Shown one piece after another: positions 36,079 through 44,658 of a stretch of DNA of 64,000 bases. The position numbers and the translations under genes are program-made. This DNA comes from Oceanibaculum nanhaiense (GTDB lineage: Bacteria > Pseudomonadota > Alphaproteobacteria > Oceanibaculales > Oceanibaculaceae). The notes under the pieces were generated by a model that did not search any database, was not told the origin of the DNA, and worked only from the letters and a program-made list of their open reading frames with translations. Within the stretch, counting starts at the first letter, position 1. Each line of letters opens with the position of its first letter. The DNA lies in NCBI RefSeq assembly GCF_002148795.1, contig NZ_MPOB01000004.1, positions 124,001 to 188,000 of the forward strand, written 5' to 3'.

Positions 36079-38277
36079 ATGATCGAGGGCAAGGGGGTTG
36101 TCTGCAGCGGCTATGGCCGCGCGGCGATGCTGGGGATGCTGCTGGCGACGACGGCCTTGGTGGCGGGCGCTGTTCCGGCTCAGGCGCAGCAGTCCGGGTC
36201 GGGCGGTGCTGTACAGCTGTCGCCGGTCGTGGTCGAAGGCAAGGGCGGCGATGCGAAATCCAGCGTCGGCGCACCGCCGCCAGCCTATGCCGGCGGCCAG
36301 GTCTCGCGCGGCGCGCGGGTCGGCGCGCTGGGCAACCGCGACATCATGGATGTGCCGTTCAGTGTGACCTCCTACACCGAGGAACTGATCCAGAATCAGC
36401 AGGCCGAGACGCTGGCCGATGTGCTGGAGAACGATCCGGGCGTTCGCAGCACCTACGGTTTCGGCAATTTCGCGGAGCTGTTCGTGATCCGTGGCTTCCC
36501 GATAAGCGGCGAGGACATCACCGTGGACGGGCTGGCCGGCATGGCGCCGCGCCAGGTCAGCTCCGCCGAGACGCTGGGCCGGGTCGAGGTGCTGCGCGGT
36601 TCCAACGCCTTCCTGAACGGTATCGGGCTCAGCAGCTCCGGCATCGGCGGCGGCATCAACTTGGTGCCGAAGCGCGCCGGGGACGAACCGCTGACGCGCC
36701 TGACCCTGGGCTGGGAACAGGAGAGCCGCATCGGCGCCCATCTCGATGTCGGCCGCCGCTATGGCGAGAACAAGGAATTCGGCGTGCGCGCCAATGTCGC
36801 GCTACGCGACGGTGAGACCGCCATCGAGAACGAACAGCGCGAGACGATGCTGGGCGCGCTGGCGCTGGATTATCGTGGCGAGCGGTTCCGCGCCTCGCTG
36901 GATCTGTCCAACCAGCGCCTGCGGGTCGATCAGGGCCGCCCCACGGTGCAGCTGAACGGCACGTCGGTGCCCGGTGCGCCGGATTCGGACATCAATTACG
37001 GCCAGCCCTATTCCTATACGGAATTGCGGGAAACCACGGCGCAGACCCGCATCGAGTACGATTTCGCCGATAATCTGATGGGCTATGCCGCCTTCGGCGT
37101 CCGCGACACGCGCGAGGATGGCGAATACGCATCGCCGACCGTGGATGGCAATGGCAACGGCACAATCGGCCGCATGTACGTCCCGCGCGAGGATATCACG
37201 ACCAGCGGCATCGCCGGCCTGCGTGGCGAGGCGGTGACCGGTATGGTCGCCCATCGCCTGGATGGCGGTGTCTCCGGCGCGCGCACGGAGAACCGCAATT
37301 CCTACGATCTCAGCTCCTCCAACCCGACCAGCATCTATAATCCGGTCGATCACCCGATGCCCGGGTCGCTGTTCGCGGGCGGGTCGCAGACCGACCTGCC
37401 GAAGGTCAGCCAGACCGAACTGCGCAGCGTCTTCCTGTCTGACACGCTGTCGGTGTACGAGGACCGCGTGCAGCTGACGCTGGGCGCCCGGCACCAGTGG
37501 CTGCAGGTCGAGAATTTCGACCGTACCAGCGGCGCCCGCACCAGCAATTACGACGAATCGGAAACCAGCCCGGTCGTCGGCCTGGTGGTGAAGCCGCTGG
37601 ATTACCTGTCACTCTACGCCAACCGCATCGAAGGCCTGTCGCAGGGTGACAGTGCGCCGTCCACGGCGATCAATGTCGGCGAGGTGCTGCCGCCCTATGT
37701 CTCGACCCAGTATGAGGTCGGCGCGAAGCTCGATTTTGGCCGTGTCGGCGCGTCGGTGGCGGTGTTCCAGATCGAGAAGCCGAACGCGGTGCTCGATCCG
37801 ACGACGCAGTATTATGGCGTTTCCGGCGAGCAGGAGAATCGCGGCATCGAGCTGATGCTGTTCGGCGAGCCGATGAAGGGGCTGCGCCTGCTGGGCGGCG
37901 TCACCTTCATCGAGGCGGAGCTGAACGGCACCGCCGGCGGCGCCAATGACGGCAACACCGCCGTCGGCGTGCCGGAATTCCTGGCCAATGCCGGCGTGGA
38001 ATGGGATGCGCCCTTCCTGCGCGGCCTCACCCTGTCCGGCCGGGTGATCCATACCGGCTCGCAATATGTGAACGACGCCAACACGCTGGAAATCCCTGAC
38101 TGGACGCGCCTCGACATCGGCGCGCGCTACGCCACCATGATCCACGCGCAGCCTGTGGTGTTCCGCGCCAATATCGAGAATGTGACGGACGAGGCCTACT
38201 GGTCTTCCGCGCAGGGCGGCTATCTGGTGCAGGGCCGGCCGCTGACGGCGAAACTCTCGGTCGCCATCGACTTCTGA
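36079..38277 (+). CDS. TonB-dependent siderophore receptor
   Basis: 732 aa outer-membrane receptor. A signal peptide (LGMLLATTALVAGAVPAQAQ) is followed by a plug domain (DIMDVPFSVTSYTEELIQNQ; ADVLENDPGVRSTYGFGNFA; FVIRGFPISGEDITVDGL) and a 22-strand barrel that ends in the canonical aromatic C-terminus (TAKLSVAIDF). It resembles catecholate or ferric-siderophore receptors of the FhuA/FepA branch, but the ligand cannot be chosen. ATG 36079 fits GGAGCG. It is a lone receptor with no siderophore synthesis genes here. Confidence 0.92.
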   Translation: MIEGKGVVCSGYGRAAMLGMLLATTALVAGAVPAQAQQSGSGGAVQLSPVVVEGKGGDAKSSVGAPPPAYAGGQVSRGARVGALGNRDIMDVPFSVTSYTEELIQNQQAETLADVLENDPGVRSTYGFGNFAELFVIRGFPISGEDITVDGLAGMAPRQVSSAETLGRVEVLRGSNAFLNGIGLSSSGIGGGINLVPKRAGDEPLTRLTLGWEQESRIGAHLDVGRRYGENKEFGVRANVALRDGETAIENEQRETMLGALALDYRGERFRASLDLSNQRLRVDQGRPTVQLNGTSVPGAPDSDINYGQPYSYTELRETTAQTRIEYDFADNLMGYAAFGVRDTREDGEYASPTVDGNGNGTIGRMYVPREDITTSGIAGLRGEAVTGMVAHRLDGGVSGARTENRNSYDLSSSNPTSIYNPVDHPMPGSLFAGGSQTDLPKVSQTELRSVFLSDTLSVYEDRVQLTLGARHQWLQVENFDRTSGARTSNYDESETSPVVGLVVKPLDYLSLYANRIEGLSQGDSAPSTAINVGEVLPPYVSTQYEVGAKLDFGRVGASVAVFQIEKPNAVLDPTTQYYGVSGEQENRGIELMLFGEPMKGLRLLGGVTFIEAELNGTAGGANDGNTAVGVPEFLANAGVEWDAPFLRGLTLSGRVIHTGSQYVNDANTLEIPDWTRLDIGARYATMIHAQPVVFRANIENVTDEAYWSSAQGGYLVQGRPLTAKLSVAIDF

Positions 38278-38489
38278 CGGCAGGCGTACGGCGGGATTCA
38301 CTGACGGCCAGAGACGGCATGCGCGAGGTCTAAAGGCCAGGCGCGTGCCGTTTCTCTGTGCGCCGATGATAAGACGAACAGCCGTTTGCTTGTTGCCGTT
38401 GCACGGAATAGCCGGTGTTAGGCTTGCGGACCGGCCTGCCGTCATGGTTGTTTCTGGGTGGACCGGTTTTGCTCTTCCCGCAGACGGAC

Positions 38490-39395
38490 ATGTCGATGCC
38501 CGCTATTGCCCGCTATTTGCCGCTTGCGACAAAGATCGCGCTGCTCGTCTGCCTGGCGGTTCTGCCGGGCGAGGCGGCGGCCGAATCCGTGCTCGACCGG
38601 GCGGAACGCACCGGCGTGCTGAACGCCGGAACGCGCGACCATATCCGGCCTTTCGCCTTCCGGCAGGAGGATGGCAGCTTCATCGGCTTCTCGGTCGATA
38701 TCATCCGCCATATCCATGCCGCGCTGGAGGCGAAGCTTGGCCGCAAGATCGAACTGCGGCTGGAGGAGGTCGATTCGCAAACCCGGATCGACCGGGTCGC
38801 CGACGGCACGCTCGACTTCACCTGCGATATTGCCAGCAAGACCTGGGTGCGCGACCGGCTGATCGATTACAGCCTGACGATATTTTTCAACGGCACGCGC
38901 ATCCTGACCGAACGACAGATCGGGCTGGAGGGGCTCGGCGGGCTGGAAGGCAAGAAGATCGGCGTGATCGCCAACAGCGCCACCATTTCCGTGCTGCGCC
39001 GTGGCCTGCCGGCATCGGAACTGGCCGAGTTTCCCTCGATGAATGCGGCGATGGCGGCGCTGGAGGCGGGCGAGGTCTCCGGCATCTCCAACATCTCCAT
39101 CGTGCTGCGCGATCTGCAACGCCAGGCGGCGCAGCCGGGGCGCTACATCATCCTGCCGCGTGCCGGCTATCTGAACGCGGAGCCGATGGCCTGCATCCTG
39201 CCGCAGGACGATTCGCGCTGGCGCGATTTCGTCAATCACACGCTGGTGCGCCTGCTGAAAGGCATCGAGGAATATCGCGGCCCCTATTTCGAGACCTACC
39301 AGAAATGGTTCGGCCCGAACGGCGATCTGCACTATCCGCTGAACCGCGACGCCATCAATCACTTCAACCAGATTCGAGGCTGGATCGATGATTGA
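38490..39395 (+). CDS. Amino-acid ABC transporter substrate-binding protein
   Basis: 301 aa with a signal peptide (YLPLATKIALLVCLAVLPGEAAA reads as the core helix and cleavage region). The mature part is a polar amino-acid binding fold of the HisJ/GlnH type: VLNAGTRDHIRPFAF, GFSVDIIRHIHAALEAKLG, DSQTRIDRVADGTLDFTC. The last eight bases overlap the next gene, which carries its own binding domain fused to a permease. Two binding domains thus serve one transporter. ATG 38490 or 38496 are both possible. Confidence 0.88.
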   Translation: MSMPAIARYLPLATKIALLVCLAVLPGEAAAESVLDRAERTGVLNAGTRDHIRPFAFRQEDGSFIGFSVDIIRHIHAALEAKLGRKIELRLEEVDSQTRIDRVADGTLDFTCDIASKTWVRDRLIDYSLTIFFNGTRILTERQIGLEGLGGLEGKKIGVIANSATISVLRRGLPASELAEFPSMNAAMAALEAGEVSGISNISIVLRDLQRQAAQPGRYIILPRAGYLNAEPMACILPQDDSRWRDFVNHTLVRLLKGIEEYRGPYFETYQKWFGPNGDLHYPLNRDAINHFNQIRGWIDD

Positions 39396-41076
39396 TCCGG
39401 TCGGCGGGAAGTTCGGCCGCCTGTTTTCCTGCCTGCTGGCGCTTGTCGCCCTGATCTCGGCCCTCACCTCGGCCATGACCGGGCCGGCGCTGGCTGCCGA
39501 CGACATCGACGAGCTGCGCGCCAAGGGCCATGTCGTGATTGCCGTGAAGGCGGATTATCCGCCCTGGGGTTTCCGCGACCCGCAGGGGCAACTGATCGGC
39601 ATGGAGATCGACCTGGCCGAGGACATTGCCCGGCGCATCGGCGTGCCGGCGCGTATCGTCGCCGTGCAGTCCGCCAACCGGCTGGAGGTGCTGCGTCAGC
39701 ACCAGGCCGATATCGTGATCGCCACCATGGGCGACAATACGAGCCGGCGGCGGATCATCGGCATGGTGGAGCCGCACTACTACGCGTCCGGCGTCAATCT
39801 GCTGTCGCGCAAGGAGCTGCGGATCGAGCGTTGGGAGGACCTGCGCGGCATGCCGGTCTGCGCCAAGCAGGGTGCCTATTTCAACAAGTCGGTGGCGCGC
39901 CGCTACAATCTCGACCTGCGCATCTTCAAGGAAACCCGCGAGGCGAAACTGGCGCTGCGTGACCGGCGTTGCGTCGGTTTCCTGTTCGACGATTCCGCCA
40001 TCGCCGCCGATCTGCTGCAGCCGGAATGGCGGGGCTACACCATGCCGCTGCCGACGCTGGACGAGGCCGGCTGGGCCATCGGGCTGCGCCAGCAGGCGAT
40101 GGGCGGCGATCTGGACCGGCTGCTGTCCGATGCCGTGGCGGATTGGCATCGAAGCGGGCTGTTGCTGGAGCTGGAGGAGAAGTGGGGCATCAAGCGGACC
40201 GGCTTCTTGGTCGGAATGAACCGGCTGTGGAGTGCGCGCGACAGCGCTGGCGACTTCCTGTGCCGGCGCGGGCCGGACGATAAATTCCCCGATGAGTGCC
40301 GGCCAACCCGGGTCGAGGCGCAGCAGGCCGCGCCGCGTCAGCCGGGCGCGCTGGAGGTCTGGTTGAAATCGGCGGGGATCAATCTCTCGATTCTCTATGA
40401 TCCCTATGACCGCGCCCAGTTCCTGCGCGGCCTCGTCAACACCATCCTGCTGGCGCTCGGCTGTATCGTGCTCAGCGTCGTCATCGGCATCACCGGCGCC
40501 TGGCTGCTGGGTGTCGGCTTCGCGCCGGTGCGCTGGCTGGCGACCGGCTATGTCGAGTTCTTCCGCTACACGCCGCCGCTGGTGCAGCTCTATTTCTTCT
40601 TCTTCGGGATCGGCGCCATGTTGCCGCTGGTCACCGCGGCGAACGGCGTGGAAACGCCGCTGATGGGCGGCTTTGCCTGGGCGGTGATCGCGCTCGGTGT
40701 CTATGCCGGTGCCTCCAACACGGTGATTTTCCGCACCGGCATCGACGCGGTGCCGATGGATATCCGCGATTCCGCCGCCGCTTTGGGCTATGGCCCCTTG
40801 CAGGCCTATGTGCGGATCATCCTGCCGCTGGCGCTGCGCAACTGCCTGGCGGCACTGAACGCCAATCTGGTGAATATCGTGAAGGCAACCGGCTTGGCCT
40901 CGGCCATCGCCGTGCCGGAATTGCTGTACGTCACCAATCAAATCTGGCCGGAGGAGGGCAACACGGTCGAGATGATGAACGTGCTGCTGGTGATCTTCTT
41001 CCTGCTGGTCTCGGTGCTGGTCTATGGCATGCACCGGCTGGAGAAGCGATTGCGGATTCCGGGGCAGGGGGCCTGA
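39388..41076 (+). CDS. Substrate-binding/permease fusion of amino-acid ABC importer
   Basis: 562 aa. A signal anchor (LLALVALISALTSAMTGPAL) is followed by a HisJ-type binding domain (residues ~40-275: VVIAVKADYPPWGFRDPQGQ; IVIATMGDNTSRRRIIGM). A short linker leads to a HisM/GlnP-like permease with about five helices (LVNTILLALGCIVLSVVIGI; VEFFRYTPPLVQLYFFFFGI; the EAA loop DSAAALGYGPLQAYVRIILP). Such fusions are known in the polar amino-acid uptake family, where a membrane-bound binding domain feeds its own channel. It overlaps the upstream binding protein and is followed by a second permease 7 bases on. Confidence 0.9.
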   Translation: MIDPVGGKFGRLFSCLLALVALISALTSAMTGPALAADDIDELRAKGHVVIAVKADYPPWGFRDPQGQLIGMEIDLAEDIARRIGVPARIVAVQSANRLEVLRQHQADIVIATMGDNTSRRRIIGMVEPHYYASGVNLLSRKELRIERWEDLRGMPVCAKQGAYFNKSVARRYNLDLRIFKETREAKLALRDRRCVGFLFDDSAIAADLLQPEWRGYTMPLPTLDEAGWAIGLRQQAMGGDLDRLLSDAVADWHRSGLLLELEEKWGIKRTGFLVGMNRLWSARDSAGDFLCRRGPDDKFPDECRPTRVEAQQAAPRQPGALEVWLKSAGINLSILYDPYDRAQFLRGLVNTILLALGCIVLSVVIGITGAWLLGVGFAPVRWLATGYVEFFRYTPPLVQLYFFFFGIGAMLPLVTAANGVETPLMGGFAWAVIALGVYAGASNTVIFRTGIDAVPMDIRDSAAALGYGPLQAYVRIILPLALRNCLAALNANLVNIVKATGLASAIAVPELLYVTNQIWPEEGNTVEMMNVLLVIFFLLVSVLVYGMHRLEKRLRIPGQGA

Positions 41077-41083
41077 GCGCGGC

Positions 41084-41761
41084 ATGGGCACGATTCTGGA
41101 AACCCTGATCGTCTGGACGCCGGCGCTGGCCGAAGGCTTCCTGATGAACATCATCATCAGCATCGGTGCGATGAGTATCGGCACCGTGCTGGGCATGCTG
41201 GTCGGGCTGGGCCGCAACTCGACGCGGCAATGGCTGCGCCGCTCCTGCTGGGGTGTGACGCAATTCCTGCGCAACACGCCGTCGCTGGTGCTGCTGTTCT
41301 ATCTCGCCTACATGCTGCCCTATGAGATTCATGTGGCCGGCATGACGATCCCGCTGCCGGGCTGGCTGAAGGCGGTGGTCGGGCTGTCGATGCCGGTGAT
41401 CGGCTTCATGTCGGACAATGTCTATGGCGCCGTGCGCAACATCCACGCCGATCAATGGGACGCGGCGGCGGCGCTGCCGCTCAGCCGCTACCAGACGATG
41501 AGTTCGGTGATCCTGCCGCAGGCGACGCCGATGCTGCTGCCACCCTGGATGAGCTATTTCGCGGTCATCGTCATGGCCTCCTCCACGGCCTCCATGGTGG
41601 GGGTGAAGGAGATATTGTCGAGCGCCACCGTGGCGATGGAATCGGTCAGCGATCCGGCGCTGATCATCCCGATGTATTTCTACGTGCTGTGCTGGTTCTT
41701 CGTATTCTGCTACCCGTTCTCGCACATCACGCGCTGGCTCGAGAAACGGCAGTGGCGTTAG
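41084..41761 (+). CDS. Amino-acid ABC transporter permease
   Basis: 225 aa, five membrane helices, HisM/GlnP type. The EAA loop is DAAAALPLSRYQTMSSVILP, and FLRNTPSLVLLFYLAYMLPY is typical of polar amino-acid permeases. It pairs with the fused permease to form the heterodimeric channel. ATG 41084 is 7 bases after the preceding stop. It ends six bases before the convergent DUF3108 gene. The matching ATPase is not in this operon but on the opposite strand at 43081-43800. Confidence 0.9.
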   Translation: MGTILETLIVWTPALAEGFLMNIIISIGAMSIGTVLGMLVGLGRNSTRQWLRRSCWGVTQFLRNTPSLVLLFYLAYMLPYEIHVAGMTIPLPGWLKAVVGLSMPVIGFMSDNVYGAVRNIHADQWDAAAALPLSRYQTMSSVILPQATPMLLPPWMSYFAVIVMASSTASMVGVKEILSSATVAMESVSDPALIIPMYFYVLCWFFVFCYPFSHITRWLEKRQWR

Positions 41762-41767
41762 GGCGCG

Positions 41768-42565
41768 TTACGGCGTCACGTCGAGGCGGGTGAGGTAGGC
41801 CAGCACCCAGCCCAGGGAATGTTCCGCCTCGAAGCGCACGGGCACCCACAGATCGGTCCCCTCGGGCTTGGCGAACCAGACATGCGAGGGGGGCATCGGC
41901 TCGCTGCTGGTGCGCCAGCGGGTGCCGGTATAGCGGCCGGCGATGCTGTCGTAATGCACCCGGCACTTGATGGCGGGGCCGGCATAGACGCCATGCCGCC
42001 CGGCGGGCAGGTTTTCTTCGGCAAGCCGTTCGAAGCGCAGATTGTAGCGCCGCCGCCCGTCGAACACCGGCACTGTCCAGTCGCAGGCTCCGGCCTGTGC
42101 ATAGGCCGGCTGGTTGACGAACAGGATGGCGCTCAGGGGATCGACCGTGCCGCGCCACAGCGGTTCGGGCACTGGCTCGCGGTCCGACGGGTCCTCGACC
42201 GGCTCGACCGTCACATCGACCGGGCCCTGTGCGCCATAGCGCATTTCGATGCGCCGGGTATCGCCGCGCCAGATGCCCCTGTTCAGATGGGTGGTTGGCT
42301 GCAACTCCCCGTCGGCGATGCGTCCCTCGGACAGGGTATGCTGGGAGAAGCCCGAAACCCAGCCGACGAAGCCGCGGCTGTCGAGCTGGGTCTCAAGATT
42401 ATAACCATCCGGTTTCAGGCTGGTCCGGCTGTCGATGGTCAGTACGTGGAAACCGCCGGCAAAAACATCGACGCCGATAGAAATCTCGCGGGGCTGTTCC
42501 AGCGGCGCGGCGAGGGCGGGCGCGGCCAGCAGGAAGGCGGCGAAGCCAGGGATAAGCGGGCGCAT
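41768..42565 (-). CDS. DUF3108 periplasmic protein
   Basis: 265 aa. A signal peptide (PLIPGFAAFLLAAPALA) is followed by a beta-rich domain with SIGVDVFAGGFHVLTIDS, DSRGFVGWVSGFSQHTLSEG and FNLRFERLAEENLP-like sequence (here YNLRFERLAEEN), which identify DUF3108, a probable outer-membrane-associated lipid-binding or calycin-like family of unknown role. It is the last gene of the minus-strand signalling cluster, 80 bases after the RsbW-like gene. ATG 42565 gives the signal peptide. Confidence 0.83.
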   Translation of the reverse strand: MRPLIPGFAAFLLAAPALAAPLEQPREISIGVDVFAGGFHVLTIDSRTSLKPDGYNLETQLDSRGFVGWVSGFSQHTLSEGRIADGELQPTTHLNRGIWRGDTRRIEMRYGAQGPVDVTVEPVEDPSDREPVPEPLWRGTVDPLSAILFVNQPAYAQAGACDWTVPVFDGRRRYNLRFERLAEENLPAGRHGVYAGPAIKCRVHYDSIAGRYTGTRWRTSSEPMPPSHVWFAKPEGTDLWVPVRFEAEHSLGWVLAYLTRLDVTP

Positions 42566-42645
42566 GGGGCAAATCTCCGTTCCCGCTAGATATCGGGCGG
42601 TCCGGCGCGACTTCAAGCGGCAGGTTTTGCCTGCCCGTGCTTCTG

Positions 42646-43074
42646 CTATTCCGCCGGCTGTCGCCGCTTGATGCAGGTCAGCCGGTTTTCCCCCTCCCGC
42701 CGTTCGTAGACGACCTCGTCCATCATGGCTTCCACCAGATGCAGGCCGAGACCGCCAATCGGCCGATCCTCGACATCGCCCTCCAGCGTTGGCGCGGGCG
42801 CTTGCGCGAGCGGATCGAAGGCGATGCCATCGTCACGCACGATCAGCATGACGCGGTCGCTGTCGATGGAGACCTCCACCGTCACTTTCCCGCTGCCGCC
42901 ATCCGGATAGCCGTAGGAGATCGCGTTGGTCACCAGCTCGTCGATGGCGAGTTCCAGCGCATAGGCGATTTCGGGGGCGAGGCCGTTCTCTTCGATAAGT
43001 CCGGTGACCGCGGCGACGATCTCCGGGATGGCCTCCCGGTCGTTCGCGACGGAGATTTCCAACCGGGCCGCCAC
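42646..43074 (-). CDS. RsbW/SpoIIAB-type anti-sigma factor serine kinase
   Basis: 142 aa GHKL ATPase. The N box is LELAIDELVTNAISYGY (Glu46 and Asn50 match the catalytic base and Mg ligand of SpoIIAB), the G1 box is VRDDGIAFDPL, and the G2 box is IGGLGLHLVEAMMDEVVY. It is predicted to phosphorylate the STAS protein encoded at 46676. GTG 43074 is used as start, 6 bases behind the ABC ATPase stop. No sigma factor is adjacent, so the downstream target is unknown. Confidence 0.9.
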   Translation of the reverse strand: MAARLEISVANDREAIPEIVAAVTGLIEENGLAPEIAYALELAIDELVTNAISYGYPDGGSGKVTVEVSIDSDRVMLIVRDDGIAFDPLAQAPAPTLEGDVEDRPIGGLGLHLVEAMMDEVVYERREGENRLTCIKRRQPAE

Positions 43075-43080
43075 GGCGCG

Positions 43081-43800
43081 TTACGGTCCCGTCGCCGGAG
43101 GAGGCTGCAACGGTGCGAGCCGGCCCCGGTCCAGCTGCGCCAGCAGATCGGCGCACAGGGTGGCGAAACGCATGTCATGGCTCGATGCCAGGATGGTCAT
43201 GCCCGCCGCCGCCATCTGACGGATCAGCTCCGCCACCTTGTCCACCATGCGCGGATCGAGGGCGGCCGTCACCTCGTCCAGCAGCAGGATTTTCGGATTC
43301 ATGGTCAGGGCACGCACCAGCGCCACCCGTTGTTGCTGGCCGGCCGACAATTCGCCGGGATAGCGGTCGCGCAACTCCGCCACTTCCAGCCGGGCGAGCA
43401 GGTCGATGGCCTGCTCCTCGGCCTCCGCGCGCGGCCGGCGGAGCACCTGGCGCGGCCCCATAGTCAGGTTTTCCAGCACGCTCTTGTGCGGAAACAGGCT
43501 GTAGCGCTGGAACACCATGCCGACATACCGGCGCAGCGCCTGCAGGTCGGTGCCGGGCTGCGTCACCGTGAACGGGCCGACCTGGATATGCCCCTGATCG
43601 GCGGGGGTGAGCGCATTGACCAGACGCAGCAGCGTGGTCTTGCCGGTGCCCGACGGGCCGGCGATGCACACCACCTGGCCCGGTAACACGGTGAAGGAGA
43701 CCGCATCCAGCACGGGCGTCTCGTCGAACCGCTTGCTGACAGACTCGAAGCGGAGTGCAGCTGCCGTCACAGGTTCCGTTGCCAAGACTGCTTCCCTCAT
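43081..43800 (-). CDS. ABC transporter ATPase, polar amino-acid type
   Basis: 239 aa. Walker A GPSGTGKTTLLRLVNALT, Q-loop MVFQRYSLFPHKSVLEN, signature LSAGQQQRVALVRAL, Walker B ILLLDEVTAALDP and the H-loop SSHDM are all intact. It is of the HisP/GlnQ group and is the only ATPase in the window that fits the amino-acid permeases at 39388-41761. The start is ATG 43800 (TGATG with the methyltransferase stop) or GTG 43803. It is encoded between a methyltransferase and an anti-sigma kinase, an odd place for a transporter ATPase. Confidence 0.92.
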   Translation of the reverse strand: MREAVLATEPVTAAALRFESVSKRFDETPVLDAVSFTVLPGQVVCIAGPSGTGKTTLLRLVNALTPADQGHIQVGPFTVTQPGTDLQALRRYVGMVFQRYSLFPHKSVLENLTMGPRQVLRRPRAEAEEQAIDLLARLEVAELRDRYPGELSAGQQQRVALVRALTMNPKILLLDEVTAALDPRMVDKVAELIRQMAAAGMTILASSHDMRFATLCADLLAQLDRGRLAPLQPPPATGP

Positions 43801-44627
43801 CACCCTGTTCCTGCCGTCGCCAGAATGCCATAGCCGAGGCCCGCCGGGGTTACCGGCCGTATCAGCCTGTCGAGCGCGGCCAGCGTGCCGGAGCGGGTAA
43901 CGCCGGATTCCGGCCAGACGCTCTCCGCCTGCAGCCTGATGCCCTTGAAGCCGGCATCGCGCAATTCGCCGGTCAGCATCTCCGGGCTGTACAGATGATA
44001 GAACAGCTCGATCTGCTCGCCCCCATGCTGGCGGCTGTAGAGAATATCGCCTTCCTCGCGGGCGGGCGGGCGCGGCGTGCCGGCTGCCAGGGCCGCCCGA
44101 TGCTCCTGCTGTTCCGCCCGGAACCGCCGCGCGGCGTTGGGCACGCTGACCACCAGATGTCCGGCGCCGTCCCGCGTCAACAACTGGTGAATGCGGCGCA
44201 GCGTCGCCACCCGGTTGGCCCGGCCCGGAATATGCCCCAGCACACCGAACATGATGAGCGCCAGATCGACCGGCGCGCCGCCGGTATAATCCTCGCGCGG
44301 CCCGAGGATCGCCTGCACCCGGTCGCGCCCTGGCTCGCCGGCGATGCGGCGTTCCAGGCTGGTGAGTGCCACCGGGCAGATGTCGTAGGCAAATATCCGC
44401 GCCGCGGTGGTGTGTAGCAGAGGCAGGACATAGCGCCCGTCGCCGCAGCCGAAATCCAGGATGGCGCGGGCATCCCTGCCAACCTTCAGGATGGTCGCCA
44501 GGCTCTGCGCATTGTGGCGGGGATAGCGCTGGTCGTAGAAGCCGCTGGCGAAATAGCGCTCATAGGCCCGCGCGATGGTCGCCACCTCACTGTCGGTCGG
44601 GTTTTGTATGGCCGCAAGGTCACTCAT
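43800..44627 (-). CDS. Class I SAM-dependent methyltransferase in the signalling operon
   Basis: 275 aa. Motif I is AILDFGCGDGRYVLPLL near residue 57, followed by the acidic loop FAYDICPVALTSLERRI and LALIMFGVLGHIPGRANRVA. It belongs to the methyltransferase-11/25 group; its substrate is unknown. It lies between the SpoIIE-type phosphatase (32 bases upstream) and the ABC ATPase (overlapping start), so it is clearly part of the same transcript. A role in modifying a signalling or envelope component is possible but not shown. Confidence 0.85.
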   Translation of the reverse strand: MSDLAAIQNPTDSEVATIARAYERYFASGFYDQRYPRHNAQSLATILKVGRDARAILDFGCGDGRYVLPLLHTTAARIFAYDICPVALTSLERRIAGEPGRDRVQAILGPREDYTGGAPVDLALIMFGVLGHIPGRANRVATLRRIHQLLTRDGAGHLVVSVPNAARRFRAEQQEHRAALAAGTPRPPAREEGDILYSRQHGGEQIELFYHLYSPEMLTGELRDAGFKGIRLQAESVWPESGVTRSGTLAALDRLIRPVTPAGLGYGILATAGTG

Positions 44628-44658
44628 ACGGTCAGTCTTTTCTCGTCTGCGGGGTCAA

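Noticed and set aside
34853-38277. Photosynthesis gene cluster
   Set aside because: Only the bciA-like gene is present; the neighbours are a membrane hydrolase and a TonB receptor.
39364-41277. Minus-strand open frame of over 600 codons opposite the binding-permease fusion
   Set aside because: Composition shadow, rich in His, Gln, Arg and Asp and without recognisable domains; the plus-strand protein is clearly a transporter.
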